Assembly: GCA_964565925.1 (NCBI GenBank)
Contig: CAZMGV010000008.1
Location: 1 to 64,000, forward strand
Direction: 5' to 3'
DNA: 64,000 nt
From: CAZMGV01 sp964565925
GTDB taxonomy: Bacteria > JAGRBM01 > JAHCIT01
Shown here: piece by piece, positions 1 through 7,948 of the stretch
Layout: each line of letters opens with the position of its first letter
How positions within the stretch are numbered: the first letter of the stretch is position 1
Notes under the pieces: generated by a model
What the model saw: the letters and a program-made list of their open reading frames with translations, nothing else
The model's database searches: none
Told to the model about the DNA's origin: nothing
Position numbers and translations under genes: made by a program

Positions 1-108
1 CGGATAAATGGCTACAACATGGCTACAAACGAGCCCCAGCAGGCGAGAAATCGGAGGATTATTCATCCGGTTTTTCGCTGAGAGATCAACAACTTAAGTC
101 TGTTCCGG
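1..108. other. Left-edge spacer, no confident gene
   Basis: No gene can be supported in these bases. A 10-base word, ATGGCTACAA, is directly repeated at 8-17 and 19-28. All three forward frames stay open for some distance, and frame 3 runs on through the tRNA, but none gives recognisable protein similarity. Short duplicated words beside a tRNA gene can be the tail of an integrase gene or an attachment site; here that is only a guess because the sequence is cut by the window edge. Confidence 0.3.
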
Positions 109-184
109 GCGCGAGTAACTCAGTTGGTAGAGTGCCAGCTTCCCAAGCTGGATGTCGCGGGTTCGACCCCCGTCTCGCGCTCCA
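109..184 (+). tRNA. tRNA-Gly (anticodon CCC)
   Basis: A full cloverleaf can be drawn. Acceptor arm GCGCGAG (109-115) pairs with CTCGCGC (174-180). The D arm is closed by ACTC/GAGT. The anticodon stem CCAGC/GCTGG encloses loop TTCCCAA with anticodon CCC, which reads GGG glycine codons. The T arm contains TTCGACC. The discriminator base is T (181), as usual for bacterial tRNA-Gly, and the CCA end (182-184) is encoded in the DNA. Confidence 0.95.
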
Positions 185-291
185 CACCAAACCCTACAAT
201 CAGGTTCAGCCGGCCAGGATCAGCCGGAACGTCGCCGAGACGGGAGTCTCACTCACCTGCGCGTATTGCCTATGCTTAAGGCCGCACGGTC

Positions 292-942
292 TTACGACTT
301 GCGGTTCTTCATGAACCCCTTGAGTATCCCCATGCCGGTGTCGATAAGCGGCACGGCGGTGGCGACGAGCCCCATGAGTATCGACATGTCGCCGTCCAGG
401 CGGACCTTGCCGGCCATGAACGCCTCCTGCGGTGACTGTCCCTTTTCGGCGATCTCGATCAGTTCGTTCTCGGAGGTGCTCAAGGTGCAGGTGGGCGACT
501 CTGTGTTGATGCCGTTGAAGCCGATGTAGATCGACTGCTCGGTGCCGCTGCCGCTCGTGATGGCGAACCGGACCGTGCCGTTGATCTGCGCGCGCAGCGT
601 GTCGATGAACTCCTGCGTGATCGCCTCGGCGAGCTGCTGGGCGGGGCCCGACACCTCGATCGAATCGATCGTGTCCGATTCGCCCGACGCGCGCTCCAGA
701 CCCATCCGGATCACGTCGCCCGAGACCACCATGGTCACGTAGGCGTCGTCCGCCTTGCCCGGTTTCACCACGGGCCGGCCGTTCTCGATCCGGGCGGTCC
801 AGTGGCCCGCTTCGGGCACGTGAATCTGCACGGAGTCGCGGATCGATCCGAACTTCACGCTGCCCAGCCGCGAGCTGATCATCTCCGGCACATACGAATC
901 GAACAGTTCTTTCGGGGTCATTTCTGCACTGAGTCGGGCCAT
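292..942 (-). CDS. SCP2 sterol-binding domain protein
   Basis: The 216-residue soluble protein has no signal peptide. Its C-terminal half carries the SCP2 sterol/lipid-carrier signature: an acidic EAF-MAGK segment followed by V-x-L-x-GDMSILMGL near residues 172-192, as in acyl-CoA or lipid-binding SCP2 folds. The ATG at 942 has an AGGAG motif 9 bases upstream, which supports this start. It lies 85 bp downstream of a CrtI-like FAD oxidoreductase on the same strand, so the two may be co-transcribed. A lipid-carrier role is inferred from the family; the ligand is unknown. Confidence 0.8.
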   Translation of the reverse strand: MARLSAEMTPKELFDSYVPEMISSRLGSVKFGSIRDSVQIHVPEAGHWTARIENGRPVVKPGKADDAYVTMVVSGDVIRMGLERASGESDTIDSIEVSGPAQQLAEAITQEFIDTLRAQINGTVRFAITSGSGTEQSIYIGFNGINTESPTCTLSTSENELIEIAEKGQSPQEAFMAGKVRLDGDMSILMGLVATAVPLIDTGMGILKGFMKNRKS

Positions 943-1027
943 AGCAATCTTCTCCTGAACGGTAGAGGTTGGTTGAAGGGTTTATCGTCACCCGGAGATC
1001 CGGCACCGCCGGCCTCCGGACTTCTGC

Positions 1028-2647
1028 CTATACCAGCGCGCGGATGCGGTCCTGATCGATGAGGTCGGCACAGTCCATTCCGGACTGGCAGGCGAGTTCG
1101 GTGCCGACCCCGCGGCCGCCCGCGCAGTCGCCCGCCAGGTACAGGCCGCGCACCGGAGTGCGGTGACCGGGACGCCGGCTACCCACCTGGTCGGGGGTCT
1201 GCGCCGTCGTGACCGCCGCGCCGGAACTCTTGCCCACCCATCCGGCGGTGGCGCGGACGGAGAACATGTCCTCGAAGATGATGTTTTCCCTGATGCCGGG
1301 AACCATGTCGTAGAGCGTGTTGCGGAGGTTGTTCAGCCACTCCTTCTCGCCGTTCTGGAGTTCCACGTCGGCGCAGGGCGCCACCGCGCAGGCGGTGATG
1401 ATCTGCTGCCCCGGCGGGGCGAGCGACGGGTCGAAGTTGCTGGGGACCGGGCTGTAGATGGGCGTGTATTTGGGCAGGATGCCGGAATCCATCTTGCCGA
1501 AGGTATCCAGCAGCATCTCGCGGTTGATCTCCTTCGGATCTATCTTGAGCGGCGAGCCGCCCACGATACAGCCCACGTCCGTAACCTTCTTTTTCAGGCC
1601 GATCTTCGCCTGCACGGCGATATAGCTGCCTTTGATCGCCTCGACGCGCTCGATGTAGGCGTCGTTCAGGTGCTCCTTGCCCGCCATGCGGAACATCGTG
1701 TCCTTCATCGCCGACGTCGAGACGACGATCGGCGCGTGGAACTCGGTGCCGTCTTTGGTGCGGACGCCTTCGGCGCGGCCGTTATTGATGAGAATCTTTT
1801 CAACACCGGCATTGGTCAGCACCCGGGCGCCGTGCTGCTCGGCCCCCTTGAGAAACGCCTTCGGGATCGCCACGGCCCCGCCCAGCGGGTAGCCCAGGTT
1901 ATTGTCCTTCACGAAGTGCTGGAGGTTCCAGATCGACTCGCCGGCCGACGCCTGCCAGGTGGGCAGAATGAAATAGAGTCCGAGCAGGAACCCGAGCGCG
2001 CCGTGAATAAAGGTGTCCTTCGTGTACCGGTTCATGAACTCGTCGATGGTGCGGTGATCCCATTTTTCGATCTCTTCAGGCTTCATGGTGAGGATGTCGT
2101 AAAACATGCGCGCCATCACCGGTACTGCCGAAAGCGGAAGCCCCGACTGGTAGAGCCCCACCATGCCGAAATACGGAAGCATCCACTGCTCCGGCGGGGA
2201 TTTCAGGTTCATATTGATCCCGCGGAACCAGACCATCCGCTTCGTGTGCTTGAACTTGAGCGGCGTGCCCATGCCGAGGCGGCGCGTGCATTCGCCAAAC
2301 GGCCCCTTGTTGCCGCGGATGAACATGTGCGTGCCCATGTCCACCTGGAAGCCGTCCTTCTCGTAGTAGGAGCAGGATCCGCCCACGCGCGGATTCTTCT
2401 CGAGAATCAGCGTGCGGTAACCCTGCGAGGCGAGTATCCCGCCGCAGGCGGAGCCGCCCATGCCGGTGCCGATCACGATCGCGTCGTAATGGCTGCCGTT
2501 GCCGTTTTTCTTGTGTCCGTTTTTGTGGGCCGGTCTGGTGGAAATCCGTGCAGAGGTTTGAACCGCAGTCAAAGCAATCTCCTGACTCTGGTCCGGAATC
2601 CGCCGGGGCCTATCCCCGGCTGGCCGGTACCAGTTCATCCTGCTCAA
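1028..2647 (-). CDS. CrtI/phytoene-desaturase-like FAD oxidoreductase
   Basis: This 539-residue flavoprotein has a Rossmann FAD motif (IGTGMGG, about residues 59-65) after a basic, low-complexity leader of roughly 50 residues. Near the C-terminus is the amine-oxidase/CrtI-type FAD closing motif GLYLAGDCAGG (about residues 506-516). The layout matches the phytoene desaturase, carotenoid isomerase and retinol saturase-like superfamily. The substrate cannot be read from sequence, and no carotenoid genes are nearby. The start is uncertain: TTG at 2647 is the longest and ATG at 2638 is equally possible. The upstream gap shared with the divergent esterase holds operator-like repeats. Confidence 0.8.
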   Translation of the reverse strand: MSRMNWYRPAGDRPRRIPDQSQEIALTAVQTSARISTRPAHKNGHKKNGNGSHYDAIVIGTGMGGSACGGILASQGYRTLILEKNPRVGGSCSYYEKDGFQVDMGTHMFIRGNKGPFGECTRRLGMGTPLKFKHTKRMVWFRGINMNLKSPPEQWMLPYFGMVGLYQSGLPLSAVPVMARMFYDILTMKPEEIEKWDHRTIDEFMNRYTKDTFIHGALGFLLGLYFILPTWQASAGESIWNLQHFVKDNNLGYPLGGAVAIPKAFLKGAEQHGARVLTNAGVEKILINNGRAEGVRTKDGTEFHAPIVVSTSAMKDTMFRMAGKEHLNDAYIERVEAIKGSYIAVQAKIGLKKKVTDVGCIVGGSPLKIDPKEINREMLLDTFGKMDSGILPKYTPIYSPVPSNFDPSLAPPGQQIITACAVAPCADVELQNGEKEWLNNLRNTLYDMVPGIRENIIFEDMFSVRATAGWVGKSSGAAVTTAQTPDQVGSRRPGHRTPVRGLYLAGDCAGGRGVGTELACQSGMDCADLIDQDRIRALV

Positions 2648-2661
2648 CTCGACAGTGACAC

Positions 2662-2703
2662 TGATATCACAATCAGACAGAATGTCTTTATGATAACAAT
2701 CAG
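2662..2703. promoter_or_regulatory. Operator-like repeats in divergent promoter
   Basis: Two direct copies of a related word, TGATATCACAATCAG (2662-2676) and TGATAACAATCAG (2691-2703), flank a perfect dyad AGACA-gaa-TGTCT (2675-2687). The block lies between divergent start codons at 2647 and 2825 in an otherwise AT-rich gap. It is probably a regulator binding site. The TetR-family gene at 3734-4363 is a candidate but is not proven. Confidence 0.45.
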
Positions 2704-2824
2704 GCTCGGCAAAAAAGGTGACGGGAATTATCCGTTTGTGGGAAATACCGGCCGGTAGAAAACCGGCCTTCTTCTATATACTGTTCCGTCGTTCCGGTTC
2801 TCAGGTCCAGGAGGGGTTCTTCAG

Positions 2825-3727
2825 ATGGCCAGCAAACAGGCAAAGCAGTTTCGCAAAGTGGTGAAGGTGATCGGCGGGGTGATGCTCTCGCCCGCGATTC
2901 CAGTGCCGGCGGCCCGCTGGCTCATGTCGAAATTCGGCGGCCTCCAGAAACCGGCGAACGGCGTCTCCGTGAGCCAGGTGAAACTGGGCGGCGTCCCCAC
3001 CGAGAAGCTCCGGCCGGGAACGGCGGCATCCGCCGCCGGAGCGGTCCTCTATTTTCACGGCGGCGCCTACGTGGTGGGCTCGCCCGTGTCACACCGGCTG
3101 CTTACGAGCTGCCTCGCGCAGGCGTCCGGCATGACCGTTTTCGCCGCCGACTACCGGCTGGCGCCAGAACACCCTTTCCCTGCCGCGGTCGAAGACGCCG
3201 TCGCCGCCTACCGGGCGCTGCTCTCCGAAGGCTACCGCCCCGAGAATATCGTGATCGGCGGTGATTCGGCGGGCGGCGGCCTCACGCTCGCGGCCGCCGT
3301 CAGCCTGCGGGACGCGAAACTCCCACAACCGGCCGCGCTCGTTCTGCTGTCCCCTTGGGCGGATCTCACCCTCAGCGGACCGACCATGAAGAGCAAGGCG
3401 AAAGTGGACCCGATGCTGACCGAGAAGTGGCTCCGCAAGATGGCGGACACCTATCTGCACGGAAAGCCGGCAAAGTCGCCGACCGCGTCGCCGCTCTTCG
3501 CGAATCTCACGGGCCTGCCGCCCATGCTCATCCAGGTGGGCAGCGACGAAGTGCTGCTGAGCGACTCCGAGCGGCTGGCCGAAAATGCGAGAGCCGCCGG
3601 TGTGAAAGTGGACTACCACCTGTACGAGGACCTCTGGCATGTGTTCCAGGCGAGCCAGAAGCAGGTGCCCGAGGCGGACGAGGCGCTCGCCGAAATCGTC
3701 GGGTTTATCCGGAAGAACGTGAAGTAG
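2825..3727 (+). CDS. HSL-family alpha/beta hydrolase (esterase/lipase)
   Basis: This 300-residue hydrolase belongs to the hormone-sensitive-lipase (family IV) esterases. The oxyanion-hole motif HGGAY is near residues 78-82. The nucleophile elbow GDSAGG places the catalytic Ser at about 148. A GSDEVLLSD segment supplies the acid near 236, and LWHVFQ supplies the catalytic His near residue 274. The ATG follows a strong AGGAGG at spacing about 9. The first 30 residues are basic and mildly hydrophobic with no clear signal peptide. Its divergent neighbour is a CrtI-like oxidoreductase and the convergent neighbour, 6 bp away, is a TetR regulator. Carboxylester hydrolysis is likely; the substrate is unknown. 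Confidence 0.85.
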   Translation: MASKQAKQFRKVVKVIGGVMLSPAIPVPAARWLMSKFGGLQKPANGVSVSQVKLGGVPTEKLRPGTAASAAGAVLYFHGGAYVVGSPVSHRLLTSCLAQASGMTVFAADYRLAPEHPFPAAVEDAVAAYRALLSEGYRPENIVIGGDSAGGGLTLAAAVSLRDAKLPQPAALVLLSPWADLTLSGPTMKSKAKVDPMLTEKWLRKMADTYLHGKPAKSPTASPLFANLTGLPPMLIQVGSDEVLLSDSERLAENARAAGVKVDYHLYEDLWHVFQASQKQVPEADEALAEIVGFIRKNVK

Positions 3728-3733
3728 GCGCCC

Positions 3734-4363
3734 TCAGCGGAACGCTCTCAGCACGAACTCCATGATGACGGGGATCGTCTCGGGGATCCGGTCGCGCCGT
3801 TTGTCGGCGTGATAGGCGAGCAAAAGCGAATCGATCCCGCCCATGACGAGCTTGATCATCACCGGGTCGGCCGTCCGTGACAGTTTTCCCTGCCGGTGGG
3901 CCGTGACGATTTCGGCCGCGATAAAATCGCCCAGCCTGTCCATCACCCGCTTGCGGACGTTGCGGGGGCCCTCGCCCGCCGCCATCACCTGGTAACCGAT
4001 CATCGGGAACTCCGACGCGCGGCGGATATAGGTCGAGAGCAGCAACTCCAGCCGCTCCATCGGATCGGTCTTTCCTTCAAGAATTTTTTCCAGTTCCTTC
4101 GACAGCGCGCGCCCGCCCAGTTCGACCACCGCCATGAGCACGTCTTCCCGGGAGGCAAAGTGCTCGTAAAAGGCGCGGCTGCTGGTGCCCGCCGTCTTCA
4201 CGATGTCGGCGACGGCGGCGTTGGCGTAACCTATCCGGTCGAACGTCTCGGCGGCGGCCAGCAGAATCCGCCACTTGTTCTTCCGGCGGCGTGCGAGCTG
4301 GTTCGGTGTCAGCGGCTTTTCGGGCGCGGGCGGTTTCTTGCGGGCCGCTACGGTTCGTTTCAT
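3734..4363 (-). CDS. TetR/AcrR family transcriptional regulator
   Basis: The 209-residue protein starts with a Lys/Arg/Pro-rich tail, then the TetR helix-turn-helix (about residues 30-80). The recognition helix region reads SSRAFYEHFASREDVL, typical of the family. The C-terminal ligand domain is all helical. It is divergent from nothing but lies between the esterase (convergent, 6-bp gap) and the sulfatase (same strand, upstream). A GGAAC-G-GTTCC palindrome at 4390-4400, 27 bp upstream of the start, could be an autoregulatory operator. Likely targets are the neighbouring esterase, oxidoreductase or sulfatase; this is inference from position. Confidence 0.85.
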   Translation of the reverse strand: MKRTVAARKKPPAPEKPLTPNQLARRRKNKWRILLAAAETFDRIGYANAAVADIVKTAGTSSRAFYEHFASREDVLMAVVELGGRALSKELEKILEGKTDPMERLELLLSTYIRRASEFPMIGYQVMAAGEGPRNVRKRVMDRLGDFIAAEIVTAHRQGKLSRTADPVMIKLVMGGIDSLLLAYHADKRRDRIPETIPVIMEFVLRAFR

Positions 4364-4389
4364 GGGAATTGGGGCTCCGCCCCGATTAT

Positions 4390-4400
4390 GGAACGGTTCC
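4390..4400. promoter_or_regulatory. Palindrome upstream of TetR gene
   Basis: A perfect 11-bp palindrome, GGAAC-G-GTTCC, lies 27 bp upstream of the TetR start codon and downstream of the sulfatase terminator. The position fits an autoregulatory TetR operator, but it is short and could be chance. Confidence 0.3.
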
Positions 4401-4405
4401 GTTTC

Positions 4406-4444
4406 AAAACAAAAGGTGCGGCCCCGCTCAAGCGGAGCCGCACC
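4406..4444 (-). terminator. Rho-independent terminator of the sulfatase gene
   Basis: Read on the minus strand, arms GGTGCGGC and GCCGCACC (outer 8 bp, 4415-4444) enclose a further GC-rich inner stem. They are followed by a T-rich tail, TTTTGTTTTG. It begins 30 bp past the sulfatase stop codon at 4474 and separates that gene from the TetR gene. Confidence 0.85.
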
Positions 4445-4473
4445 CGGAATAGCCGTTGCCGTCAGAAGCTGCC

Positions 4474-6036
4474 TCAGTTGCGGCAGTCTTCTCCCGCGCA
4501 GGCCTCCAGCTGGTCCATACGGTTCATCAGCTGGGACGTGGTGGTCCGGTATTTGATCTGCCCCAGCGGCCCGGAGATCAGGTTATTCATTTCCCACGGG
4601 TCGCTGTTCAGGTCGTACAGTTCGTACTGGTGAAGGCCGAACGTATTGGCGTTCGCCTCATCGTACCACTCGACATACATGTACCGCTCGTTACGCACCG
4701 CCCGGTAGGTCGGGATCTCCTGCCCGATCGCCACGAACAGCGCTGGCGGGAGTTCCGCTCCGATGCCGTTGGCACCGCCCGCCGTCACGTACTGGATGAG
4801 GAAATCCTTGCGCCATGGAGTTACCGCCGACGCGATCACCGGCGTCATCGACTTGCCGTCCATGTCGGCCGGTTCCGCGAGGCCCGCCCAGTCGAGGAAG
4901 GTCGGCGCGAAATCGGACTCCAGCGTCATCTGGCTGCGTCGCTGACCCACGGGGATGCCGGGGCCGCGGACCGAGAACGGGATCCGGATCGACTCCTCAT
5001 AGGGGGCCATCTTGTGGATCAGCCGGTGCGCGCCCAGGTTGTAGCCGTTGTCGCTCGTGAAGATGATGTAGGTGTTGTCGAGTTCGCCGGCGGCGTCGAG
5101 CGCCTTCACGACATTCTCCACCAGATCGTCCAGCGCGTAGAGCGAGCCCTGACGGTTGCGGTAGTCGATCGGGTTCCAGGTGTTGACGATCGCCGCCCGC
5201 TGCGGGCCGGTGAGCCTTAGCCACGCGGACTTGTCGGAGAGGTCGGCCTCCTGAAAGTTCGGCATCTGCGGCGGATTGGCGTTCACGTAGGGGTTGTTCG
5301 CGTGGCGCGGTGCCGGCGGAAGCGGCAGGTGCGGCGCCGTGGGGGCCACGTACAGGAAGAACGGCTGGTCGTCGTTCGTTTCGGCGCGCTGGATGAAATC
5401 CACCGCGTGACGGGCGACGTAGTCGGTCGAGTAGTCGTCTGGCTGCCAGCCGTACTGGCGGACCGTGCCATTCTCGTTCACGCCGTAACCGTAGCCCATG
5501 TACTCCTGCAGGCGCGGGCCCACGAAACCGTACCACTCGGACCAGCCGGGCGGGATGTGGGTCGGGTCCGCATCGATTCCGTTCATGTATTTTCCGATGA
5601 GCCCGGTCTTGTACCCGGCGTTCTTCAGATAGACGGCGAAGGTCTTGTCCTCGTTGCCGTTCCTTACGAACGTCGCCCAGCCGCCCTGATCGCCGCCGTT
5701 GGTCAGCACGCCGGTGTTGTGGCCCAGCTTGCCGGTCAGAATCGTGCTGCGCGCCGGGCAGCAGATCGGGGTGGGCGCATAGGCGTTATCGAACACCAGC
5801 CCCTTGTCGTTGATGAGCGCCTTGGTCTTCTTGAGCGGATCGTCGAGCCCCTTCGACGTCGCGCGCTCCCAGTAAGGAGAGGTGCGGTTGTCGAGGTCAT
5901 CCGACAGGATGAACACGATGTTGGGCTGCCGCTGGGCGGCGGCCTTCACAGGCCTGGTTGCGGGTGAGAAAAGAACCACCAGGCCCAGCGATGCCAGTGC
6001 CGCGGTGATCCAGATCGGTCGGGTTGAACGTTTCAT
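4474..6036 (-). CDS. Secreted type I sulfatase (alkaline phosphatase superfamily)
   Basis: This 520-residue exported hydrolase has an N-terminal hydrophobic signal segment (about residues 9-32). The maturation motif C-C-P-A-R (residues 92-96) fits C-x-P-x-R, where the first Cys becomes formylglycine, and it is followed by STILTGK. The metal-binding SDD triad element lies near 45-47, with SDNGYNLGAHRL further on. Such enzymes cleave sulfate esters or sulfamates in the periplasm or outside the cell; the substrate cannot be told. Formylglycine formation needs a maturase that is not in this window. A terminator follows the gene, and striking inverted repeats sit 20 bp upstream of the start codon. 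Confidence 0.9.
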   Translation of the reverse strand: MKRSTRPIWITAALASLGLVVLFSPATRPVKAAAQRQPNIVFILSDDLDNRTSPYWERATSKGLDDPLKKTKALINDKGLVFDNAYAPTPICCPARSTILTGKLGHNTGVLTNGGDQGGWATFVRNGNEDKTFAVYLKNAGYKTGLIGKYMNGIDADPTHIPPGWSEWYGFVGPRLQEYMGYGYGVNENGTVRQYGWQPDDYSTDYVARHAVDFIQRAETNDDQPFFLYVAPTAPHLPLPPAPRHANNPYVNANPPQMPNFQEADLSDKSAWLRLTGPQRAAIVNTWNPIDYRNRQGSLYALDDLVENVVKALDAAGELDNTYIIFTSDNGYNLGAHRLIHKMAPYEESIRIPFSVRGPGIPVGQRRSQMTLESDFAPTFLDWAGLAEPADMDGKSMTPVIASAVTPWRKDFLIQYVTAGGANGIGAELPPALFVAIGQEIPTYRAVRNERYMYVEWYDEANANTFGLHQYELYDLNSDPWEMNNLISGPLGQIKYRTTTSQLMNRMDQLEACAGEDCRN

Positions 6037-6055
6037 TGGCTTTTCCTCCAGCCTT

Positions 6056-6092
6056 TATATTTGAAACGTTGTTATTTCAAATATAACGTTTC
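6056..6092. promoter_or_regulatory. Nested inverted repeats upstream of the sulfatase
   Basis: A perfect 11-bp dyad, TATATTTGAAA (6056-6066) and TTTCAAATATA (6075-6085), is separated by 8 bases. A second dyad, GAAACGTT (6063-6070) and AACGTTTC (6085-6092), is nested with it. The block starts 20 bp upstream of the sulfatase ATG, in a very AT-rich gap. It looks like an operator for a dimeric repressor or activator, or a 5'-UTR hairpin. Confidence 0.55.
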
Positions 6093-6121
6093 CTGTCAAC
6101 AGAATAATCATGTGCCGACGC

Positions 6122-6134
6122 TGTATACTATACA
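6122..6134. promoter_or_regulatory. 13-bp palindrome in the sulfatase/nitronate gap
   Basis: TGTATA-C-TATACA is a perfect palindrome in the AT-rich gap between the divergent sulfatase and nitronate monooxygenase genes. A looser dyad CTGAC/GTCAG follows at 6161-6180. Both could bind regulators or mark the divergent promoters. The rest of the 6037-6341 gap holds no gene I can support. Confidence 0.35.
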
Positions 6135-6341
6135 ACTAATTGTTTTTACTCATATTTTAACTGACATATTTTATGGTCAGATTAGGTTCTCAGAAAACTA
6201 AACAGACACGTTTTCAGTCCATTCTGGATAAACACCCGTTCTCCTTAGACGGCGGGATTCCGTGCATAATGCGGCTGGAACGGGTGGCGGGCGCTGGTTA
6301 AGCTCGCGCATCCCCCTACCCCTTCAGGAGACCCGCCTTCC

Positions 6342-7289
6342 ATGACTATCCACACTCCGGTCTGCGACCTCCTCGGAATCGAATACCCGGTCATCCTGGG
6401 CGGCATGATGGGCGTCTCCGACGGCGTGCTGTCGGCGGCCGTCTCGGAAGCGGGGGGCCTTGGCACGATTTCAGCGGCCACGTTCGGCGCGGCCGGCACC
6501 AAGCGGGAGATCCTCAAGCTCAAGGAGCGCACGAGCAAGCCGTTCTCGGTTAACCTGCCGATCTTCCACCCCGAAGTGCCCAAGATTGTCGAGGCGCTGC
6601 TCGAAACGGACGTGAAGATTGTCACGACCGCCGCCGGGAGCCCGGACAAGTTTACCAAGGCACTGAAAGAACGCGGCATTATCGTCATCCATGTCATCTC
6701 GACCGTGCGGACCGCGCTCAAAGCGGAGGCCGCCGGTGTCGATATCGTGGTCGCCGAAGGGGTCGAATCGGGCGGCAAGGTGAGCCCCGAAGAGGTCCCC
6801 ACCATCTCGCTCGTCCCGCAGGTCTGCGACGCGGTGAAAATACCGGTGATCGCGGCAGGCGGTCTGGCCGACGGACGGGGGTTGCTCGCGGCACTGGCGC
6901 TGGGCGCGCAGGGTGTCCAGATGGGCACGCTGTTCATTGCCTCGACCGAAGCGCCGGTACACGCCAATTGGAAGAACGTGCTGGTGAACGCCGGCGACGC
7001 GGCCACTTCGGTCGCCTGCCGCAAGTCCTCACCCACCCGGCTGATCCGGAACGAGTTTTTCTCCGAGCTGGAGGCGCAGGACGCGCCCGGCAAGCGCGCG
7101 ATGGATTTCATGATGATCCAGGGCCAGGGGATGGCTCGCATTCCGGCCGACGCCGAAGGACTGAAAGGCAACTACACAGCCGGCGCCGGAGCGGGCCTCA
7201 TCCACAAGGTGCGTTCCTCCGCCGACATCATCCGGGACCTGATCGCCGTGGCCGAGAAGGACCTCACTCGCCTCAACACGTTCCGCTAG
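6342..7289 (+). CDS. Nitronate monooxygenase / FabK-like FMN TIM-barrel enzyme
   Basis: This 315-residue TIM-barrel flavoprotein opens with CDLLGIEYPVILGGMMGVSD and an EAGGLGTIS segment, the signature of the 2-nitropropane dioxygenase/nitronate monooxygenase family. The FMN-phosphate loop is AAGGLADGRG followed by ALALGAQGVQMGTLF. These enzymes oxidise alkyl nitronates; FabK-type enoyl-ACP reductases share the fold, so the exact reaction is not certain. AGGAG at 6326-6330 precedes the ATG. It heads a likely three-gene operon with a GST and a DUF1330-like protein (gaps 33 and 17 bp). Confidence 0.85.
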   Translation: MTIHTPVCDLLGIEYPVILGGMMGVSDGVLSAAVSEAGGLGTISAATFGAAGTKREILKLKERTSKPFSVNLPIFHPEVPKIVEALLETDVKIVTTAAGSPDKFTKALKERGIIVIHVISTVRTALKAEAAGVDIVVAEGVESGGKVSPEEVPTISLVPQVCDAVKIPVIAAGGLADGRGLLAALALGAQGVQMGTLFIASTEAPVHANWKNVLVNAGDAATSVACRKSSPTRLIRNEFFSELEAQDAPGKRAMDFMMIQGQGMARIPADAEGLKGNYTAGAGAGLIHKVRSSADIIRDLIAVAEKDLTRLNTFR

Positions 7290-7322
7290 AACCGCACACC
7301 CGATCTCCGGAAGGAATCCGCA

Positions 7323-7931
7323 ATGAAGCTCTATAACGACAACATGGCTCCCAATCCGCGCCGCGCGCGGATATTCATCGCCGAAAAGGGGATCACGATC
7401 CCCATGGTGAACGTGAATATCGCCGGTAAGGAGAACCGCACCGACGACTTCCTGGCGAAAAACCCGCTGGGGCTGCTGCCGGTGCTGGAACTGGACGACG
7501 GCCGCATGCTGCCCGAATCGACAACCATCTGCCGCTATATCGAGGAAATGCATCCCGAGCCGAACCTGATGGGCCGCGACGCCTGGGAGCGCGCGACCAT
7601 CGACCGGTGGAACCGGCACATGGAGTTCGAACTGTTCCTCCCGATCGCGCAGACGTTCCGCAACACGCACCCGTTCTGGAAGGGCCGCATCCCGCAGTCG
7701 CCCGACTACGGCGAGATGTGCCGCAGCTCCGCCGAGAAGCGCATCCAGTGGCTGAACGACGAGATGGCCGGCCGCGAGTTCGTCGCCGGTGACCGGTTCA
7801 CCATCGCCGACATTTCGGCGCTCGTCGCCATCGATTTCGGCCGTATCTCGAATATCCGCATCCAGCCCGGCCAGACGAACCTGGAGCGCTGGCACAAGGC
7901 GGTCTCGGCGCGCCCGAGCGCCAAGGCATAA
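7323..7931 (+). CDS. Glutathione S-transferase family protein
   Basis: The 202-residue protein has an N-terminal thioredoxin-like domain: MKLYNDNMAPNPRRARIF, then the cis-Pro segment GLLPVLELDDG and the glutathione-binding PEST-x-I-CRYIEE stretch. An all-helical C-terminal domain contains the conserved N-capping box GDRFTIADI. The canonical length and motifs support a cytosolic GST. Placement after a nitronate monooxygenase suggests detoxification of electrophilic or nitro compounds. AAGGAA upstream of the ATG supports the start. Confidence 0.9.
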   Translation: MKLYNDNMAPNPRRARIFIAEKGITIPMVNVNIAGKENRTDDFLAKNPLGLLPVLELDDGRMLPESTTICRYIEEMHPEPNLMGRDAWERATIDRWNRHMEFELFLPIAQTFRNTHPFWKGRIPQSPDYGEMCRSSAEKRIQWLNDEMAGREFVAGDRFTIADISALVAIDFGRISNIRIQPGQTNLERWHKAVSARPSAKA

Positions 7932-7948
7932 TCCGCAGGGAGATTCCC

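Noticed and set aside
3..314. Open frame through the tRNA as an integrase tail
   Set aside because: No convincing integrase motif (no R-H-R-Y residues); the reading continues through a functional tRNA.
1163..2758. Long plus-strand open frame (531 codons)
   Set aside because: It is antisense to the CrtI-like oxidoreductase, Arg/His-rich, and shows no family motif; a typical shadow frame in GC-rich DNA.
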